64,000 bases of DNA from Swaminathania salitolerans (GCF_007988945.1 NZ_BJVC01000002.1:124001-188000); one strand, 5' to 3'. Counted from the stretch's first letter, positions 26,803-35,245 are shown. Numbers and translations: made by a program. Notes: generated from the sequence alone by a model not told the origin.

Positions 26803-27360
26803 GTTGGCGCAAGGGAACCAAGGGACGCTTGCCGGCTCGTCTCGCGGCCATACGCGTGCGCATCGCGGATGGTGCACCCCAGCGGATCGGCTTTGCTGGA
26901 GCCCAGCACATGCCGGGCGAAGAAACATGGCTGGTGGGTGAACATCGCTCGAATGTCGGGCGCAAATATTATCTTTCAAACTTGCCGGCAAACACGCCGA
27001 TCAAGGTTCTGGCGGGTGCGATCAAAGCGCACTGTAGATCAAAGCGCACTGTAGATCAAAGCGCACTGTATATGTGAACAGGCCCATCAGCAACTCAAGG
27101 AGGAACTGGGCCTGGATCACTTCGAGGGACGATCCCGGACTGGACTTCACCGCCATGCCTTGATGTCGATGATGGCCTACGCCTTTTCGTAATCCCGCAG
27201 GCTTACTCAGGCAGGATGAAAAAAAAGATCCTCCGGACCGCCACCGTAACCCAGCCTGCCAGCAGTGCGCCAGGCCATCCTCGACCGCATAGCTCGTTCA
27301 CCACCAACACTTTGCCCTCATTGCGGATGGACACTCAACAGACACCCTAACTCGATTCTG
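26803..27360 (+). pseudogene. IS701-family transposase C-terminal remnant
   Basis: Frames on the plus strand spell pieces of the IS701 transposase C-terminus: KGTKGRLPARLAAIRVRIAD, then GEETWLVGEHRS and KYYLSNLPANTPIKVLAGAI. After a frame break follows [15 protein letters not shown]-like sequence near 27090-27130. Frameshifts and a 17-bp triplication (27020-27070) break it. The N-terminal half is absent, and the left border is the IS427-type element. The end near 27345 (CTAACTCGATTCTGACAAAG) resembles an element terminus. Confidence 0.7.
27020..27070. repeat. Three tandem copies of a 17-bp unit
   Basis: GATCAAAGCGCACTGTA occurs three times head to tail (27020-27036, 27037-27053, 27054-27070) with no mismatch, inside the IS701 remnant. 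Confidence 0.95.
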
Positions 27361-27457
27361 ACAAAGTCGTGTTAGTCCGGGATATGATGACATCTGCCAA
27401 TAGGCGCTATATGGAATGCACTATTCGGCGATAGCCTCTTGTAGTGGCGGATAAAAA

Positions 27458-28612
27458 ATGGGTAGGTCAGTTTCACGGCGAAGTTTAATTACAAGCATTC
27501 CTGCCACGGCGGCAACAACGGCTTTCGCCGGTGCTAGAGCGCATGGCGATCTTCCCTCCATCGAGCACGCGGCTATGGAGGCAATTAAAAATCATGCATG
27601 CCCGGGCGTGTCCGTCGCTATAGGGCGGTCATCAACCATAATCGGAGCGTATGGCTGGGGTTTTTCCAATCTCGAGACGGGGACAGCCGTGTCAGAAAGG
27701 TCAGTCTTTCGCATCGGCTCTCTAACAAAACAGTTTGCGGCCGCCGCAATCCTGAAGTTGGCGCAAATGGGTCGTCTCGACGTTCATGCCTCGCCTGCCG
27801 CCTATCTACCACTCGCAGGACCGCTGAAACCTGTAACAGTGTTGCAGTTGATGAACCATACGGCGGGATTACACAGCGACGAAGGGGGAGGTGATGACCG
27901 GACCTGCGCTGCGCCAGCGAAGACGCAAATAGAATTGGCCACTGATATTGCTCGCCAGACGAATCCTTTCGATTTCGATCCAGGTACTGCTTGGCTTTAC
28001 AGCAATGCTAATTACATTGTCTTGGGTGCAATCGTAGAAAGCGTGACCCGCACCCCATTCCCGCGAGCAATGTCGGAACTGGTCTTTAAGCCTCTCGGGC
28101 TGAGATCTCTCGCTGTCGACGCCCCAAGCGAGGTGGTTGTTGATCGTGCCTCCGGGTATAGCTCGCCGGAGAAAGGTGGAGCGCGATTCGAAAACGCAGC
28201 CTATCTGGACGTTTCGCAAGCCGGTGCTGCTGGCGCAATGCGTGGCGACGCTATCGATCTATGTCGCTGGCAAGAGGCTCTTCTAAGCAACAAGCTTCTC
28301 GATCCTTACCATCTCGATCTGATGTTGTCGCCTGCTCGCTTGCGGGATGGTCGTCTCAGCAGCGCGAATCGATTTTCTGTCAATGACGCACATTACGCAG
28401 ACATGGAATACGGGTGCGGAGTGCTTTTATCGGGCCCGAGCGAACGCGACGCCAGCATCTTGCACTATGGTGCAATAAATGGGTTTGCATGCGTTTTGCA
28501 GACATATACGAAATCGAGAACAACGTTCTCTGTACTGTGTAATAGCGATATCGGTCCTGGTTTGCCTTTTGTCGCAATCCGTAAGGTCGTCATCTCTCAA
28601 TATTTGTCCTGA
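27458..28612 (+). CDS. Class C beta-lactamase-like serine hydrolase, exported
   Basis: A 384-residue protein with a Tat-like signal (SVSRRSLITSIPATAATTAF). The penicillin-binding fold motifs are present: SLTK (in FRIGSLTKQFAAAA; catalytic Ser and Lys), YSN (WLYSNANYIVLG) and HYG near the C-terminus (ILHYGAINGFAC) in place of KTG. This family includes class C beta-lactamases, esterases and D-amino acid peptidases. The HYG box and overall pattern fit esterase/peptidase-like members, so antibiotic resistance should not be assumed. It is the only apparently intact gene between the two inverted IS copies. Confidence 0.82.
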   Translation: MGRSVSRRSLITSIPATAATTAFAGARAHGDLPSIEHAAMEAIKNHACPGVSVAIGRSSTIIGAYGWGFSNLETGTAVSERSVFRIGSLTKQFAAAAILKLAQMGRLDVHASPAAYLPLAGPLKPVTVLQLMNHTAGLHSDEGGGDDRTCAAPAKTQIELATDIARQTNPFDFDPGTAWLYSNANYIVLGAIVESVTRTPFPRAMSELVFKPLGLRSLAVDAPSEVVVDRASGYSSPEKGGARFENAAYLDVSQAGAAGAMRGDAIDLCRWQEALLSNKLLDPYHLDLMLSPARLRDGRLSSANRFSVNDAHYADMEYGCGVLLSGPSERDASILHYGAINGFACVLQTYTKSRTTFSVLCNSDIGPGLPFVAIRKVVISQYLS

Positions 28613-28723
28613 ATATTAACTCTGCAGTCATGGCTTCTGCCCGAAATCAATCCAGCGCAGTGGTTGGAAAGTAGAAATACCCTTCCAAATTTATCTACCG
28701 CGCGACGACCCTGATTTGGAGGT

Positions 28724-28800
28724 TTGTCGCACATACTGGTCGGGTACATGCGGGTTTCCCCGGTCGATGATCGACAATCAGTTGAACTGCGCCGGGATTG
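28724..28800 (+). pseudogene. Tn3-type resolvase N-terminal fragment
   Basis: A reading from TTG at 28724 gives ILVGYMRVSPVDDRQSVELR, the start of Tn3-family serine resolvases (catalytic Ser in YMRVS). It then runs into unrelated sequence. Confidence 0.6.
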
Positions 28801-28809
28801 GCGGAGACC

Positions 28810-28876
28810 TATTCTTCTGAGGTCCGCGCCCGAGCGGTACGTCTGGTTCTGGAGCATGAGGGCGAGCATCTGTCTA
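28810..28876 (+). pseudogene. IS3-family OrfA N-terminal fragment
   Basis: The plus strand reads YSSEVRARAVRLVLEHEGEH, the N-terminus of IS3-family OrfA, and stops at the left border of IS427 copy 2. Confidence 0.65.
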
Positions 28877-29709
28877 GGCTCAGGACTCATTATGGCGTCC
28901 AGTAGATGACTGTTGCGGCGAGGCAGATTGCCGAGAAGAAGGTGTGGGCGCAGCGGTCGTAGCGCGTGGCAATGCGGCGCCAGTCCTTGAGGCGGCCGAA
29001 CATGTTCTCGACCTTGTGCCGCCGGCGATATCGGGACTTGTCGTACGGGATCGGCACTTTCCGGCTCTTCGTGGACGGGATGCATGGCTCGATGCCTCTT
29101 TCGGTCAGATTGCGCCGGAAACAATTGCTGTCGTAACCGCGATCGCCGACCAGGTGGCGAGCGGAGGGCAAGCGTGGCAGCAGCAGGGCTGCGCCCTTGT
29201 GGTCACTCATCTGACCTTCGGTGAGCAGCATCGCCACTGGACGGCCATGCCCGACGCAGACGGCGTGCAGTTTCGAGTTCAGGCCGCCTCTTGTGCGTCC
29301 GATCCGACGCGCAGCACCCCCTTTTTGAGCAGACTTGCGGCAGTGCGATGCGCCTTCAGATGTGTGCTGTCGATCATCAACTCCTCCGGAACGCCAGCAT
29401 TACCCGTCAGGGCGGAAAAGATCCGGGCAAATACGCCAAGACGGCTCCAACGGATGAAGCGATTATACAGCGTCTTATGCGGACCGTAGCCCGACGGCGC
29501 GTCCTTCCATTGCAAGCCATGCCGGATCACGTAGACGATGCCGCTCAGCACGCGGCGATCATCTACGCGTTTCAGGCCGCGCGTTTTCGGAAAATATGGC
29601 CGTAACGCGCGCATCTTGCTCACAGGCAGCATCGGCAGATCAGACATCGGGTTCTCCTTCCGTTGACCGTCGAATCACATCATCCCAGTCTCGTAAAGGG
29701 TCCTGAGCC
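28877..29709 (-). mobile_element. IS427-group insertion sequence, copy 2 (inverted)
   Basis: Same 833-bp length, ends (GGCTCAGG) and flanking TA (28875-28876, 29710-29711) as copy 1, in the opposite orientation. The two copies differ by only a few substitutions (for example MSKM versus VSKM near the OrfA start). Confidence 0.88.
28890..29647 (-). CDS. IS427-group transposase (copy 2), two frames joined by -1 frameshift
   Basis: Near-identical to the copy 1 transposase: OrfA is 29279-29647, and the second frame has a separately readable part at 28890-29237. Both the slippery AAAAAGGGGG and the catalytic-region motif LVGDRGYDSNCFR are kept, so this copy could also be active. Confidence 0.85.
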
Positions 29710-29975
29710 TAGGCCGACCATTCCAAAAAAAACCGATAGCTAAAACTGTCTGGTTCCGCTGAGGAGATCGCGCGCTTAAAATTCCTCCGGGCCTGGCTGC
29801 ATGATAAGCTCGGTCTTCGATATTTTGCGCCCACTGGCCGTACTACCGGTAATAGAGGCAACCGGGAGTCAAAAACCGAAAGAAGCTTGTCAATTTTCAA
29901 ATATCGGCTTCCTTGTCGCGCTATGCAGCATCGACCGATCCGATCGTCAGACTACGACAGACGTTGGCGGCTATC
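29710..29975. other. Degenerate sequence right of IS copy 2
   Basis: No intact gene. A short plus-strand reading (FLRAWLHDKLGLRYFAPTGR) looks like decayed coding sequence I cannot assign. Positions about 29927-29975 resemble 45317-45365 (both contain ATCGACCGATCCGATCG), a dispersed repeat. Confidence 0.4.
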
Positions 29976-30813
29976 CTACGCGCGTTGCAGTGTCCAGTCC
30001 TCGAGTGTAAGCAACGTCGGATACTCACGTCGCAGAGCTGAAATATCAGCCTTGAAGCCGTCTCGGGCGATCCACTCGAACATCAGGCGAAAGTCTTCGG
30101 GTAATCGCGTTCGCATAACAGAGGGGATTGTAAAGCCGCGGCTTGGGCGTATTCCGGCATTCGGCAGAATTGACGCTGCGGTGCGGGCTGTCACCTGCAA
30201 GCTCAATGGCCCGACCAAGGTACTGATCAGGTTTCTCGAACGCCTCCGCAGCGAACCAGGCAACATCCTGCACCGAGACAAGCTGCATAGCCTGATCCGG
30301 CCTCAGATAGGTCTTCATCATGGACAGCATAGTGATCCGAAAGATCAGGCTTGAAAAGTTTTCCATAAAGGCCGCTGGACGTAGAACCGTAGCCGGCAAG
30401 TTCAGTGACGCAATGTGCTGCTCAATCGCCCATTTGCTCTCGAAGTGGGGAACGCCGCTCCGTCGCTCAACCCCGCCTGCGGAGCACTGCACGAAGTGCC
30501 ACACGCCACTCTTCTTGGCGAGGCTGGCGAGCCTCTTTCCCTGTCGCTCCTCACCGGCTGGACCGATCTTCATGGGCGACTGGACAGATAAAACGCCTTC
30601 TGCCCCGTCAAGCGCCAATCGCAGGGAATGTTCGTCGTCCAGATCACCATGAACGAGCTCAACCCCATGCTTTGCCAGAGCGACTGCTTTTGGCGTCTGC
30701 GGGCTCCGGACGAGCGCGCGAATGTGCCAATGCCCTCGACGTTGCATCTCGCGGATCGTGGCGCCGCCTTGTTGTCCGGTCGCGCCCGTAATCAGAATGA
30801 CTGGTTTTGACAT
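29976..30813 (-). pseudogene. NmrA-like NAD(P)-binding protein, frameshifted
   Basis: The first frame, from ATG 30813, gives SKPVILITGATGQQGGATIR (Rossmann GxxGxxG) and an NmrA/atypical SDR body up to YLGRAIELAGD. Near 30190 the homology moves to the next frame, which supplies the expected C-terminus (FRLMFEWIARDGFKADISAL, then TLLTLEDW) and stops at 29976. One base change explains this: a real pseudogene or a sequencing error. NmrA-like proteins sense NADP redox state or reduce quinones. Divergent from a LysR gene. Confidence 0.75.
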
Positions 30814-30911
30814 CTCGGCCCCTTCAATACAGAGGTACGATAAGCCGTTCCCGTTGGACAGGGCAGGTGCGTCATCGTAGACGTCTTGTTCCATATCTGG
30901 AACGCAAGCCC

Positions 30912-31790
30912 ATGAACTCAGATGATCTCGGCAGCTTTCTGCGCATCGCGGAGACCATGAGCCTCAGCGCAGCCTCGCGCGTCACGGGAACGCCTAAATC
31001 ATCGCTCAGCCGGGCATTATCCCGTCTGGAGAGGGAAATCGGGGCGAAGCTGTTCGAACGCGGCGCGCATGCCCTCAGACTGACCGAGGCCGGGCGCATA
31101 CTCCTGATCCACGCAAGACGCGTCATGGACGATTTGAATGAGGCTGCCGCGGCCCTCGATGGGGTAACGGGGCAACCTCGAGGGGTTCTAAAAATCAGCG
31201 CAGCAACGACATTCGCAATCGGGCTGGTGGCGCCGATGCTGCCGCATTTTCTGCGAGAGTATCCTGATCTGCGCGTCCATCTTGAGGCTGAGAACCGGGT
31301 TGTCGATCTGGCGAGGGAGGATGTCGACATGGCAATCCGGATAGGGGCAATGCCAGACTCCGACCTGATCGCCAGCAAGTTGGGCAGGATCGAATTATGG
31401 CCCTGCTCGAGCCCAGCCTACCTCTTGGAAAGAGGTAGGCCCCAAACGCCACACGACTTGGCCGATCACGAGTTGCTTGGATGGACCGATCAACCGTCGA
31501 TCTGGCGTTTCAAAGATAGCGCGGGGTGCGAGCATCGCATACCCGTCGCGGTTCGATCCGTCATCCCGGAGCCCGCCGTCCTGCAGGTGGTCCTTGAGAG
31601 CGGGGGAGGGGTAGGACGTTTGCCTGCCTTCTTGGCAAACCCCTCAACCGAGAAGGGTAGGCTTGTGAGACTACTCCCCGACTATGAAGCGGAGACAGTG
31701 GAGGTACATGCGGTCTACGCAGCGCATCGGAGCCTCTCCTCCAAGGTCCGGGTATTTATTGATGCTTTGCGCGCACATATGACAGGATGA
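30912..31790 (+). CDS. LysR family transcriptional regulator (divergent from NmrA-like gene)
   Basis: A 292-residue LysR protein starting MNSDDLGSFLRIAETMSLSA. The HTH region reads SAASRVTGTPKSSLSRALSR, followed by a LysR substrate-binding domain of the LTTR group in which ALDGVTGQPRGVLKISAATT marks the hinge. It faces the NmrA-like gene across a 98-bp gap, a typical regulator-target layout, so it probably controls that gene and itself. The ATG at 30912 fits the family length. Effector unknown. Confidence 0.85.
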   Translation: MNSDDLGSFLRIAETMSLSAASRVTGTPKSSLSRALSRLEREIGAKLFERGAHALRLTEAGRILLIHARRVMDDLNEAAAALDGVTGQPRGVLKISAATTFAIGLVAPMLPHFLREYPDLRVHLEAENRVVDLAREDVDMAIRIGAMPDSDLIASKLGRIELWPCSSPAYLLERGRPQTPHDLADHELLGWTDQPSIWRFKDSAGCEHRIPVAVRSVIPEPAVLQVVLESGGGVGRLPAFLANPSTEKGRLVRLLPDYEAETVEVHAVYAAHRSLSSKVRVFIDALRAHMTG

Positions 31791-31960
31791 TCGCCCATAT
31801 CCTCCTGTGGGACACAGCTTATCGGCAGCGAAGGCGAACGCTATCTGACATCATCTTTGCCTACCGTCGCCCCGGCGCTGTTTGATATTTCGCTAGGATC
31901 AAAACCCGATTATGCCCCGGAAGGGTCGACCTGTGGCTTTTGACCACAGGCGTTCGGCCC

Positions 31961-32314
31961 TCAGTTCGGCTTTGCCATGTCGCCTTTCGAGTCATTGCTC
32001 ATCGCGTCATGTTCCATCGGGTCGTGCTTCATCGCACTGCCCATCTTGTTCTTCTTTTCCATACCCTCTGACTTCATCATGCTGCCATGCTTGCCCATGG
32101 ACCGCTTCGACATCCCGTGGGGCACCATTTCGTCCTTCGTCATGGCATGCTTCTTCATGCTGTCTGAAGACATGTCACCGTGTGACATGCTGTCATGTGC
32201 CATAGCGCCCTGCGACATCGTCCCTTGTGACATGGTGTCCTGAGCGAAGGCAGGGGCTCCCAGCAGCATTGTCGAAGAAAAGGCACAGGCGAGTGCGAGT
32301 GTACGAAAAGACAT
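31961..32314 (-). CDS. Secreted methionine-rich peptide (pentapeptide MxxDx-type repeats)
   Basis: A 117-residue protein with a signal peptide (SFRTLALACAFSSTMLLGAP; cleavage after AFA). The mature part of about 93 residues contains 18 Met (about 19%), spaced every 4-5 residues with His, Asp, Ser and Lys (for example TMSQGTMSQGAMAHDSMS). It belongs to the penta-MxKDx type and parallels MrpX of Azospira, a sacrificial scavenger of hypochlorite whose Met sulfoxides are repaired by YedY/MsrP. The ATG at 32314 follows AGGAATG. A SigF-type promoter lies 66-90 bp upstream (32380-32405), tying it to the neighbouring Msr genes. Confidence 0.82.
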   Translation of the reverse strand: MSFRTLALACAFSSTMLLGAPAFAQDTMSQGTMSQGAMAHDSMSHGDMSSDSMKKHAMTKDEMVPHGMSKRSMGKHGSMMKSEGMEKKNKMGSAMKHDPMEHDAMSNDSKGDMAKPN

Positions 32315-32379
32315 GATTACATTCCTGGATCGGTTCAAAGGGTCGGAAAATGGACGCGCCAGCTTCCGATATCTTTTCT

Positions 32380-32405
32380 TTCGCCTCAGCCTTGCCGCAG
32401 GTTAC
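32380..32405 (-). promoter_or_regulatory. SigF-type promoter of the Met-rich peptide gene
   Basis: On the minus strand GTAACC (32405-32400), exactly 16 bp, then CGAA (32383-32380). This equals the SigF motif known from Caulobacter. Confidence 0.78.
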
Positions 32406-32421
32406 ATGCCTGTGTGCTTTT

Positions 32422-33171
32422 TTATGAACCGCCGAACCAGTCATACCCCTGGTCTTCCCAATATCCGCCCGGGAAATGATTCGTGACCTCGATAGAGGCG
32501 AGATATTTCGGGTTTTTATAGCCGAGTTTTGTAGGAATGCGGATTTTCATCGGGGCGCCATAGGCGGGTGGGAGAGGGTTCCCGCCGAAATCCAGCGCCA
32601 TGATTGTCTGCGGATGAAGTGCCGTCGCCATATCGATACTCGTACTGTAATCATCAAAACAGCGGAAATTCACATATTTTGCCCGTAGATCGGCCCCGAC
32701 ATGCTGCAGGAATACAGAGAGCGGAACCCCCGACCAATCTCCGATAGCGCTCCACCCCTCCACGCAGATATGTCGCGTGATCTGCCTTTTCTGCGGCAGG
32801 GTACGAAACCGGGCGACCGACCAGGGGCTCTTGTCTGAAACAAGCCCGCTCACCTCCAGCCGCCAGGATGAAGTCTCGACGAGCCTTACGTCGCTCTCGT
32901 CATAATAGGCATTGAATGGAAAGGGATGTGTGATGCGCGACGGGTCAAATTCCCTTGCGAGGCGCTGACGGCTGAAAAGAAGCGCCTGCATCCGGTCGGT
33001 GAAACGTGACATCAGGCTAAGGGCCTGTTCCACGGACGCATTATCGTCCAGTGCGCAGCCTGACAGCAGGGAAAGCCCACCAATAGAAAGACTGTTCCGC
33101 AGGAAGAGCCTGCGTTCGAGCTTGCGCAATTCGGGCGCGACACCGGCGCGGTCGATTTTCGGCGGGCTCAT
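32422..33171 (-). CDS. msrP: MsrP/YedY-like periplasmic molybdopterin methionine sulfoxide reductase
   Basis: A 249-residue protein of the sulfite oxidase fold. The N-terminus has an RRLFLR Tat-type motif followed by a hydrophobic stretch ending LLSGC. The Cys ligand to molybdenum is in ITRHICVEGWSAIGDW. It would reduce Met-sulfoxide in periplasmic proteins using electrons from the quinone pool via its membrane partner. The preceding cytochrome gene overlaps it by 4 bp (ATGA), as in msrPQ-type operons, although the partner here is cytochrome b561-like. Transcribed from the SigF-type promoter at 33835-33860. Substrate inferred from context. Confidence 0.82.
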   Translation of the reverse strand: MSPPKIDRAGVAPELRKLERRLFLRNSLSIGGLSLLSGCALDDNASVEQALSLMSRFTDRMQALLFSRQRLAREFDPSRITHPFPFNAYYDESDVRLVETSSWRLEVSGLVSDKSPWSVARFRTLPQKRQITRHICVEGWSAIGDWSGVPLSVFLQHVGADLRAKYVNFRCFDDYSTSIDMATALHPQTIMALDFGGNPLPPAYGAPMKIRIPTKLGYKNPKYLASIEVTNHFPGGYWEDQGYDWFGGS

Positions 33172-33791
33172 GAGGCGCTCTCCTTGTCGCTATCTGGCAT
33201 ACGTCGCCCGAACACCATGCCCCACAAGGTGGCGGGCACCATCAGGGCAAGCGCGACATGGAGCAAAAGAAAGCCCACAATCAGGCTCATCATGGCAAAA
33301 TGGATGCACCGGGCAATGTCGTAGCCTCCGAACAACCAGGTCAGCCATCCAAGTTGCACGGGTTTCCAGATCGAAAGGCCCGTCGTGACCGTCAGCACAG
33401 CCACCACAAGCACGCCCGTGTAGAGCGCACGTTGCACAGCGTTGTAGTGCCCGGCCTTGTGGGAGAGCTTCAGGCGCAGGGCCTGCCCAATATCCCTCAC
33501 CACAGATCGCGGTCCTGCGGGGCGCAGGTCGTTGCGAAAATGCCCGCTTGCGGCGCCATACACAACGTAAACCAGCCCCGCCCCCATCAGCACCCACATG
33601 GCAGCAAAATGCCAGGCAATGCCGCCGCCAAGCCAGCCTCCAAGAGTGACGGCAGTGGGGAATTCAAAGGGCAGGATAGGGGAGGCGTTATAGATCTGCC
33701 AGCCACTACCGATCATGACGAGCATGGCAAGCGCGCCTGCCCAATGGGTGAGGCGTATGATCGGTGCGGGCGCGCGTCGCGATCGTGACAT
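33168..33791 (-). CDS. Cytochrome b561-type membrane partner of MsrP
   Basis: A 207-residue membrane protein with four main hydrophobic segments: WAGALAMLVMIGSGWQIY, the region with FAAMWVLMGAGLVYVVYG, TGVLVVAVLTVTTGLSIW and MSLIVGFLLLHVALALMV. Candidate haem-ligating His residues are in IRLTHWAG, IAWHFAAM, ARCIHFAMM and LLLHVAL. This is the cytochrome b561/Ni-hydrogenase b-type fold, which passes quinol electrons to periplasmic enzymes. The ATG at 33791 was chosen because 60 upstream residues look non-coding and overlap the promoter. It overlaps msrP by 4 bp. Confidence 0.83.
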   Translation of the reverse strand: MSRSRRAPAPIIRLTHWAGALAMLVMIGSGWQIYNASPILPFEFPTAVTLGGWLGGGIAWHFAAMWVLMGAGLVYVVYGAASGHFRNDLRPAGPRSVVRDIGQALRLKLSHKAGHYNAVQRALYTGVLVVAVLTVTTGLSIWKPVQLGWLTWLFGGYDIARCIHFAMMSLIVGFLLLHVALALMVPATLWGMVFGRRMPDSDKESAS

Positions 33792-33834
33792 GGCAGTTCG
33801 TTCCCTGAGTCTTATGGAGGCTGGCAGAGTTTTC

Positions 33835-33860
33835 TTCGTGTGGACGCCCTCAAAGGTTAC
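33835..33860 (-). promoter_or_regulatory. SigF-type promoter of the cytochrome b561-msrP operon
   Basis: Minus-strand GTAACC (33860-33855), 16-bp spacer, CGAA (33838-33835), 44 bp before the start codon. Confidence 0.8.
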
Positions 33861-33893
33861 GGCACGGGCTAAAAAAAAACGGTGTGACTGCCC

Positions 33894-33919
33894 GTAACCT
33901 CTGCGCGGTGCAGCACGAA
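33894..33919 (+). promoter_or_regulatory. SigF-type promoter of msrB-msrA-sigF-nrsF
   Basis: GTAACC (33894-33899), 16-bp spacer, CGAA (33916-33919), 34 bp before msrB. It is back to back with the cytochrome b561-msrP promoter, so one 85-bp region drives both operons. Confidence 0.8.
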
Positions 33920-33953
33920 GGATGGTGTGAAATTCATCAAAAGGGCGAAGTTC

Positions 33954-34415
33954 ATGACATCGCGTCGACAATTCTGCCTTGCTTCAGTCTGTCTGGCTCT
34001 GTCGGGCCGCGCCTGGGGCGCAGAACCTTATCCCGTGACGCATAGTGCTGCTGAATGGCGGCGCCTGCTCACACCGGAGCAATTCGAGATTCTGCGTGAG
34101 GCTGGCACAGAGGCACCCTGGTCCAGCCCGCTCCTGAACGAACACCGACAGGGGCGGTTTGCCTGCGCAGGCTGCGCAACGCCGGCATTTGACTCACACA
34201 GCAAGTTCGAAAGCGGGACGGGCTGGCCAAGTTTCACGGCAGCGCTGCCCCATGCTGTTCAGGAGCGTGGGGATGACAGTCTTGGCATGGAGCGCACGGA
34301 GGTACGGTGCGCGACATGCGGTGGTCATCTTGGCCATGTCTTTGATGACGGTCCCCAACCGACCGGCTTGCGCTACTGCATGAACGGCGCAGCCCTTACC
34401 TTCAGGCCAGTCTGA
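33954..34415 (+). CDS. msrB: Exported methionine-R-sulfoxide reductase MsrB
   Basis: A 153-residue protein with a Tat-like signal peptide (TSRRQFCLASVCLALSGRAW), so it should act in the periplasm. The MsrB domain has both zinc pairs (CAGC and CATC), the segment FESGTGWPSFTAALP, and the catalytic Cys in GLRYCMNGAAL. It reduces the R epimer of Met sulfoxide. ATG 33954 has an AAGGG ribosome binding site; an in-frame GTG at 33927 is less likely. First gene of a four-gene operon; msrA starts 8 bp after its stop. Confidence 0.92.
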   Translation: MTSRRQFCLASVCLALSGRAWGAEPYPVTHSAAEWRRLLTPEQFEILREAGTEAPWSSPLLNEHRQGRFACAGCATPAFDSHSKFESGTGWPSFTAALPHAVQERGDDSLGMERTEVRCATCGGHLGHVFDDGPQPTGLRYCMNGAALTFRPV

Positions 34416-34423
34416 AAGTTCGC

Positions 34424-35215
34424 ATGATGATCAGGAAAAACGTGCTTGGCGTCGCGCTCGCCACATTCAGCCTTTATGGAATTCTGCACGAGGTCACTTC
34501 AAGGGCGTCTGCCTATCCGACCTTGCCTGAGCCCGTTATCGTGGCAAAGACCGGTAACGACAAACCCATCGGGCAGATGACGGCACCCCCCGATGATTCC
34601 CGTCCGGGGATGACCCCATCCAGCGTCGTTTTTGCGGGAGGGTGTTTCTGGGGGGTGCAGAGCATATTCCAGCACGTGCGAGGCGTCACAGCCACCCGAG
34701 CTGGATATGACGGCGGTGCGCGTGACACGGCCCAGTATGAACGCGTCAGCGAAGGCGATACCGGTCATGCGGAATCGGTTGAGGTTGAGTATGATCCTAC
34801 CCTCGTCAGCTTTGGCACGCTGATGCGGATATTCTTCACCGTGGCACTGGACCCGACGCAGATCGACCAGCAATTCCCCGATACGGGGCCACAATACCGT
34901 TCCGTCATTTTTACGCGGACAGCGCAACAGGCGCGCGAGGCAGAGGCCTATATCGCGCAACTCGATGCCGCCCACATCTTTGCCCAGCCCATCGCAACGC
35001 ATGTTCAGCCTGACAAGGCGTTCACCGGGGCGGAAAGAGAGCATCAGAATTTTGCGGCGCGTTATCCGCATAATATCTACATCGAGACCTATGATGCCCC
35101 GCGGCTGGACGCACTGCGTGCCAGCTTCCCGGCAAGCTGGCGGACAGAGCCAGTCCTAGCACTTTCTACGGCGCCTGGGTCTTTACGTATGTCAAATGAT
35201 AGCGGTAGGAAATGA
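34424..35215 (+). CDS. msrA: Exported methionine-S-sulfoxide reductase MsrA
   Basis: A 263-residue protein with an N-terminal membrane/signal segment (VLGVALATFSLYGILHEVTS), an approximately 45-residue linker, and an MsrA domain. The catalytic motif is GGCFWGVQSIF, followed by the family segment GDTGHAESVEVEYDP and FAGGCFWG-type surroundings. It reduces the S epimer of Met sulfoxide. No cytoplasmic version is visible nearby, and the leader suggests periplasmic action together with MsrB and MsrP. The residues after the MsrA core (about 25) look variable. The sigF gene follows after 30 bp. Confidence 0.92.
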   Translation: MMIRKNVLGVALATFSLYGILHEVTSRASAYPTLPEPVIVAKTGNDKPIGQMTAPPDDSRPGMTPSSVVFAGGCFWGVQSIFQHVRGVTATRAGYDGGARDTAQYERVSEGDTGHAESVEVEYDPTLVSFGTLMRIFFTVALDPTQIDQQFPDTGPQYRSVIFTRTAQQAREAEAYIAQLDAAHIFAQPIATHVQPDKAFTGAEREHQNFAARYPHNIYIETYDAPRLDALRASFPASWRTEPVLALSTAPGSLRMSNDSGRK

Positions 35216-35245
35216 TCTCCGGTCACGCATGAAGGCAGCAGATTT

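Noticed and set aside
27020-27070. Possible CRISPR array
   Set aside because: The 17-bp units are directly adjacent with no spacers, and no cas gene is present.
27239-27265. Fourth GTAACC site (SigF-like)
   Set aside because: The position 16 bp downstream reads CGCC, not CGAA, and it lies in a transposase remnant.
27458-28612. Antibiotic-resistance call for the serine hydrolase
   Set aside because: HYG replaces KTG, and the family includes many esterases and peptidases; resistance cannot be inferred from sequence.
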